64,000 nt of DNA from Glaciozyma antarctica PI12 (taxonomy: Eukaryota; Basidiomycota; Microbotryomycetes; Kriegeriales; Camptobasidiaceae). The translations under genes and the position numbers were made by a program. The stretch lies in assembly GCA_002917775.1 (NCBI GenBank), contig KZ627153.1, positions 816,692-880,691 of the forward strand, written 5' to 3'. Under the pieces are notes generated by a model that ran no database searches, was not told the DNA's origin, and was given only the letters and a program-made list of their open reading frames with translations. Below are positions 59,783-64,000 of this stretch, in pieces (within the stretch, counting starts at the first letter, position 1; each line of letters starts with the position of its first letter).

Positions 59783-62073
59783 CTATTCCTCCTCCTCGCG
59801 CGACCCCACCGTCCTCGCCCTCAACGACGACGAAGCTCCCGTCGAAGCGACCGACGGCCCAAAGGTCTCCCTCGTCCCTCTCGTCGTCTCCGACTGCACT
59901 TGATCAGCTCCCTCCTCCCCAAAGAGCGAAAAACAAACTCACCCCGCCAATCGTCCCCTCCTCCTCCTCGTCCTTGACCTCCTCCCCCCTCTCCAGACTC
60001 TCAACCGTCTCGGTACTACTCTCGCTCCCCAATTCCTCCATCTCCATCCTCCTTCCCGTCCTCCTCTCCGCCTCCCTCCTCCTCTCCTCCGCTTCCCTCT
60101 CCTCCTCCGCCTCCCGCCCCTCGTATCCCTCGCGCTTGATCTTTGGCGCGCGAGGGGAGTCGGGTCCTTCGTCGAGAGATGGTGGAGCTCCCTCGAGCGT
60201 CGGAGAACGCGCGACGAAGAGAGCCCAGATGAGGGCCGCGGCGAGGAGTTCGAAAAAGAGGAATGTCGGGGTGAAGAGGAGGAAGACGAGGATAGGGTGG
60301 TGGTAGAGGAGGTACCTACGTTCCTCAATTAGTCTCTCCTCCACAGCGGCAAAGAAAAGCGTACCTCAGCCCCGAGAGATGAGCGTCGAAGCGCAGTTTC
60401 GCACTATAAACCTGCACCTCCCCGCTCCCTCCATTCCAGCGTCCTTGCTCCCAATGCGCGTCCTTCCTCCCCAGCTCGAGTAAAGCAACCTGTGGTACTC
60501 GACTGCGGGATTGTAGGACGGCCGATTCGAGGAGAGGGACTGTGAGGCGCTGGACGTCGGGAGAGCGGATGAGGGCGAGAGGGGAAAGGGAGGCGAGAGT
60601 GAGGGAGACGGGGGAGCGGTAGGCGAGGGAGGCCTGCGAAGGGGGTTAGTCGAGGAGTGGGGAGCTGCCGAGAGGACGAACGGGGCGGGAGACGTTAAAG
60701 GACGTTGAGCCGTCTCGATCTATGAGGATCAAGTTGACCATGAAGTTTCCTGCGCAGTCGTGAGCTAGGAAGTCGGCGAAGAGGAAAGGCGAACGCACCG
60801 AGCTCGACGTTGCGAGTGGTCGAAGGCACGACGAAATCGAGCGCAACGTCGTAGGCTTGTCCCGAGGAGAAGTAGGCGCCTGAGGGGGCGAGAGGAATGT
60901 CGGCGTAAGGCGGTCGAAAGTGACTGTGGGCGAGGGAGTGTCAGACGAGTACGAGAACGGTGAGTCGACGAGGCCTATTAGTCCCCTTCACATAGTCGGA
61001 TCTCAATGTCAGATCTCAATGCAGGAAGGCTCGAGGCAGCAATGCAGCGCTCGTGCGCGAAGGTGCAACTGTCGAAGAGCTCATCTCACCGTCGCCTGTG
61101 CAATCCTTTGTAACAAGCGGGCGGGAGAAGAGGCAGTCCTGCAGAGCACCTTCGCTGCTGACGTCGAGAGGGATCTGGTAGCCTCTGCTCCCAGCGAAGA
61201 CACTATCGCAGCGATATGCCTGCGGCCAAGGGAGTGCGCGACTCCCCCTCCCGCACGCAAGCCGGAGCGGCGTCGCTCTCCACTGGTAGCTCCTCATCTC
61301 TTCAGAGCGACTCGGACGTGTCTAGATGCTGAGAATCTCCACGACTTTCGCTTCATCTCGTCACTGCCAGGACGGCGTTCGTCCCAGCTCGCGAAAGAAG
61401 AGGTCGAGACAGGGCTCTCAGCGTATCGACGCTGTCCGTCTCCAGCCGGTGGCTCGAGGTGGTTCGCGAGATCAAGCGGCTCGAGAAGGGACGTAGAGCC
61501 TGCGAGGTGCTGCCTCACGAGGAGGGATCAAGAGCTGACGTTGGGGAGCTCCCTGTGGGAGTTGCCACGCCACCAGCCCTCAACCACCTCAATAGTGTCC
61601 GTGGTCTCGGGTCTAACACGCGTACGCTGAACGCTGAACAGCGCGAGGGGAGGAGCTGCCTACCCCACACAAGGAGACTCTGAGAGCGTGAGCTCCCCGA
61701 CACTCCCTGTGAGTGAGGTACCACCACTCCTCCCAGTGTCCCGATCCAATCCCGCTCCACTTAGGTAGCCCCCACGCTCCAGCCGAGCAGCAGCAGACCA
61801 CCCCGACCCCGTCCCTCGCCATCAGCTCCCGCCCTCGCACACCCTCGGCACACCCTCGGCACACCCATCCAACCCCGGCACTCACCCGTATTGCAACCAA
61901 ACCCGCTCCACCTGCCCAACTCTCACCGCCAACGAGCTGTAAAAGACTCCCCAGGCCCCGAGCGCCAACAAGCCGGCCGAGACGATGACGGCTGCCAGAG
62001 CTGCTGAGCGGAGAAGGAGAGCGGGGGAAGGGAGGAGGTCGGAGGTGCGGAGGTTCGGGGGCAGGAAGGCCAT
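59783..62073 (-). CDS. SEI1: Seipin-family ER protein
   Basis: Seipin forms rings at ER-lipid droplet contacts and sets droplet number and size, relevant to an oil-forming yeast. ATG at 62073, stop at 59783, five or more exons. An N-terminal membrane helix (AALAAVIVSAGLLALGAWG) is followed, after a 962-nt intron (61885-60924), by the lumenal beta domain: FRPPYADIPLAP, YFSSGQAYDVALDFVVPST, TRNVELG then NFMVNLILIDRDG, RSPVSLTLASLSPLALIR and a stretch ending SAKLRFDAHLSGLR. Then comes the second membrane helix (HPILVFLLFTPTFLFFELLA) and an acidic, Glu/Arg-rich cytosolic tail. The 'VPxSxxNxxLGNFMV' core is the seipin hallmark. Topology N-in/C-in with two helices is as in the family. Confidence 0.9.
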
Positions 62074-62473
62074 GCTGGCGTTGGTGGGGTGTGGTGATGC
62101 AGAGAGAAGGTGGCTGCTGAAAGACGACGAGGGCGTGCGCGCGGGTTGACTAGGGTCTCTCTTCTCGCCTCAAGCTCTGGAACGACTGTGGAGCTACTGG
62201 GAAGAGACTGCTTGGCCAAGGAATACTCGGTGGGGCGACCGCAGAGGGAGACGGGAGGGACTGCTTCCTGTGCTGTTTCTGCGTCGGACGAGGAGGACGG
62301 GGGAGCTGAGCTCTTCCAGTGCTGCCGCCGGTTCAGGATCGAAACGTCTAATGGCTGTGTGAGTCCTGCGAGTACTTTCGCAGGTAGCGACGCTGCTCGA
62401 AGCCCTGCTTGCTGTTGTACAGTGCTCTCCCCACTCGCTCCGTTCGTCCTGGCACAAACTCCATTCAACTTCC
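62074..62473. other. Seipin upstream region
   Basis: Four hundred bases between the seipin start and the stop of the hydrolase gene; both run on the minus strand, so this holds the seipin promoter and the hydrolase 3' end is on the other side. No named motif is seen. Confidence 0.4.
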
Positions 62474-63718
62474 CTACGCCTTGCTATGCTCCAGCTTGAC
62501 CTGGTTCCCAATCACGTACCCGTCGAGACTCTCTGCCGTGCGAGCCCCGACGTTGTGGTGCCTGTTCTCCTCCCATTTATCCCCTCCTTCCCCGAACTGG
62601 TTGCTCAGTTTGCCGAGGAAGAACTGCTCGTCTCTTAGCGTCGTTCTCGATGCTGTGTAGGATGACTCACGTCAAGGTTGGCTTCGCAGACGGGGAAGGC
62701 CTCCTTGAACGTATCGAAGATCTGCTCGCTGCATCAGCTCTCGCTCCTGAAACGGAGGAGAACGACTCGCCTCCTTCACGCCAGGCTGCTTCTCCGCATA
62801 CGCAATCTTGGTCGCAAACAGTTCCAAGTACTTCCTGTTATGCGCGAGATCCTCGTCCCTGCTCAGCTCAAAGCCCGACTCGAGATGACCGGGAATGATC
62901 TTGGTCGGTTCGAGCGAGTCGATGAGGTCGAGGATGTTGCGCCACGCTTCAAGGATCTGAGGCGTCTCTATCTCCTCGGCCCAGACGTGCGTCGAGCGGC
63001 CGTACATGCAATCACCGGTGATGATGACCTTCTCTCGGGGGAGCCTGCGAAGGAGGATTAGCGACGAAGCTCAGCTGGCGAGAGTGCGCGCGCACCAGAA
63101 CATGGAATGGTCGACGGCGTCGCCTTGGACGGGGCCTAGGAGGATTACGGGCGAGTTGGCGTTTCCGGGCAGGATGAAGAAGGAGAAAGGGTAGACGTCG
63201 GGCTTGCGCGGCTTGGTCGGGACTCTGCGTCGTCGTTCAGCTCTCGCTCGAGGTACGGAGTCATTCTCCGAGGACTCACTCGTCTCCGTAAATCGTTGGC
63301 CAGAACTTGATCTTGTCGTCGTACTCCCTGTCGATCCCGTCGCGGACGTACTGCGCTGCGAAGAAGGAGGATTCGGGCCAGGCCTCGAGGATGGGGTTCG
63401 CGGAGAAGAAGTGGTCGGGGTGACTTTGGTGCGCTATCAGCTATCGCTCTCTCCACGCAACTCCGCGACTCACTGATGCGTAACAAACACGGCAGCCACA
63501 GGAAGGTCCGTCTTCTCCTTGACAAACTTGATGACCGCCTTTGCGTCCGAGATGAGGAATGGCGGATCGATGATAACGGCTGCTTGGGCTCCAACGATGA
63601 GAGTCGTGACGGAGGAGAGACCTTTGGCGGAGGAGATGCAGATGTGCGTCTCGAGGAGAAAGTCGCTCTTCTGAGCGAGGAGACCGGTCGCAGCTGATGA
63701 GTTGGTCGGAGGGGCCAT
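62474..63718 (-). CDS. Metallo-beta-lactamase-fold hydrolase
   Basis: ATG at 63718 (MAPPTNSSAATGLL) and stop at 62474. The MBL domain shows ETHICISSAKGLSSVTTLIV, VIIDPPFLISDAKAVI and, across a splice junction, the metal motif HHHPDH (H-x-H-x-D-H). DAVDHSMFW, KVIITGDCMYG (the third-ligand region) and IIPGHLESG (the last His) follow. The C terminus reads IFDTFKEAFPVCEANLD and ends EHSKA. About seven exons. The last internal junction is not certain: the GTGAAG donor after EKQPG fits the phase better than GTCGTT. Substrate unknown; similar single-domain fungal proteins act as lactonases or as hydrolases in secondary metabolism, but nothing here identifies one. Confidence 0.85.
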
Positions 63719-63954
63719 TTTCGAGGTGAGTTCGAATGGAGTGAAAGAGACGGCGCCGGCGTTTATCAATCACTCTGGGAGCACAGGAAGATGGATACAC
63801 CGCGATATGCAACGCGGGGTAAGCAAAGGCCGCAAGATCAAGATCCGGGGCGGAAAGTGCGTTCCAGCCGTCACGTTCTCGAGCTCGTCGCCCTGACTCT
63901 CCTTTCCTCCGACCCTATCGACCCCTCGCGCCGCCCATCTCCTCTGCTCTCCGA
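63719..63954. promoter_or_regulatory. Divergent promoter
   Basis: About 236 bases separate the outward-facing starts of the hydrolase and the partial gene at the right edge. Both promoters must lie here. A CT-rich run precedes the right-hand start (63895-63950). Confidence 0.5.
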
Positions 63955-64000
63955 ATGTCTGCTCTAGCTCTCGCCTCCAAAGTCGCCATCATCAGTACGT
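63955..64000 (+). CDS. Start of an unidentified gene (truncated by the window)
   Basis: ATG at 63955 begins MSALALASKVAIIS, followed by a GTACGT donor at 63995, so the first exon is 63955-63994 with one leftover base. KVAII resembles the first strand of a Rossmann-type enzyme, but fourteen residues are too few to name it. Confidence 0.55.
   Translation, partial: MSALALASKVAIIST

Noticed and set aside
60920-61630. 236-codon plus-strand frame inside the seipin intron as a gene
   Set aside because: No motif or exon structure; kept only as an observation about the long intron.

Overview
The window is nuclear DNA of a GC-rich, intron-dense fungus. Most genes are cut by many short introns, usually about 45-75 nt, with GTGCGT/GTGAGT-type donors, CTGAC/CTAAC branch motifs and (G)CAG acceptors. 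This style, plus the gene content (a two-component phosphorelay protein, a Zn(II)2Cys6 regulator, Erg4, siroheme nitrite reductase, seipin, UreG), suggests a basidiomycete yeast of the Rhodotorula/Rhodosporidium/Microbotryum type (Pucciniomycotina, Microbotryomycetes). The taxonomic placement is inference. All names rest on reading translated motifs; no database search was run.

Layout. 0.2-6.8 kb: LETM1-domain mitochondrial protein, a Ste7/Fuz7-class MAP kinase kinase, and a VAP/Scs2 ER anchor. 6.8-11.2 kb: gene-poor, with two small uncharacterised genes on the minus strand. 11.2-15.4 kb: Zn2Cys6 transcription factor whose start codon is split by an intron, then Ypd1 (HPt phosphorelay). 15.4-17.0 kb: unresolved. 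17.0-23.9 kb, minus strand: UreG, Erg4 sterol reductase, Cwf19-like splicing factor. 24.4-34.6 kb: an F-box-like remnant and two inverted paralogues of a secreted protein that end in the same shared domain; they flank a mitochondrial two-RRM/RGG protein. 34.9-38.5 kb: Old Yellow Enzyme and a Ser/Pro-rich protein. 38.8-40.5 kb: a collagen-like Gly-X-Y gene built from micro-exons. 40.6-41.6 kb: ~166-bp tandem repeats and a LINE reverse-transcriptase fragment. 42.9-54.5 kb: NIP30/FAM192A, the cohesin loader Scc2/Mis4, and a BCH-RhoGAP protein. 54.7-63.7 kb, minus strand: nitrite reductase, seipin, a metallo-beta-lactamase-fold hydrolase; a new gene starts at the right edge.

There is no single operon-like system. 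Related functions do occur: two signalling components (MAPKK and Ypd1), nitrogen use (UreG and nitrite reductase), ER/lipid biology (VAP, Erg4, seipin) and chromosome/RNA biology (Scc2, Cwf19, NIP30). The most unusual locus is the collagen-like gene. Several otherwise well-conserved genes carry apparent one- or two-base frame breaks, many at homopolymers or short duplications. This points either to unpolished assembly errors or to real lesions, and it limits how exactly gene models can be drawn.
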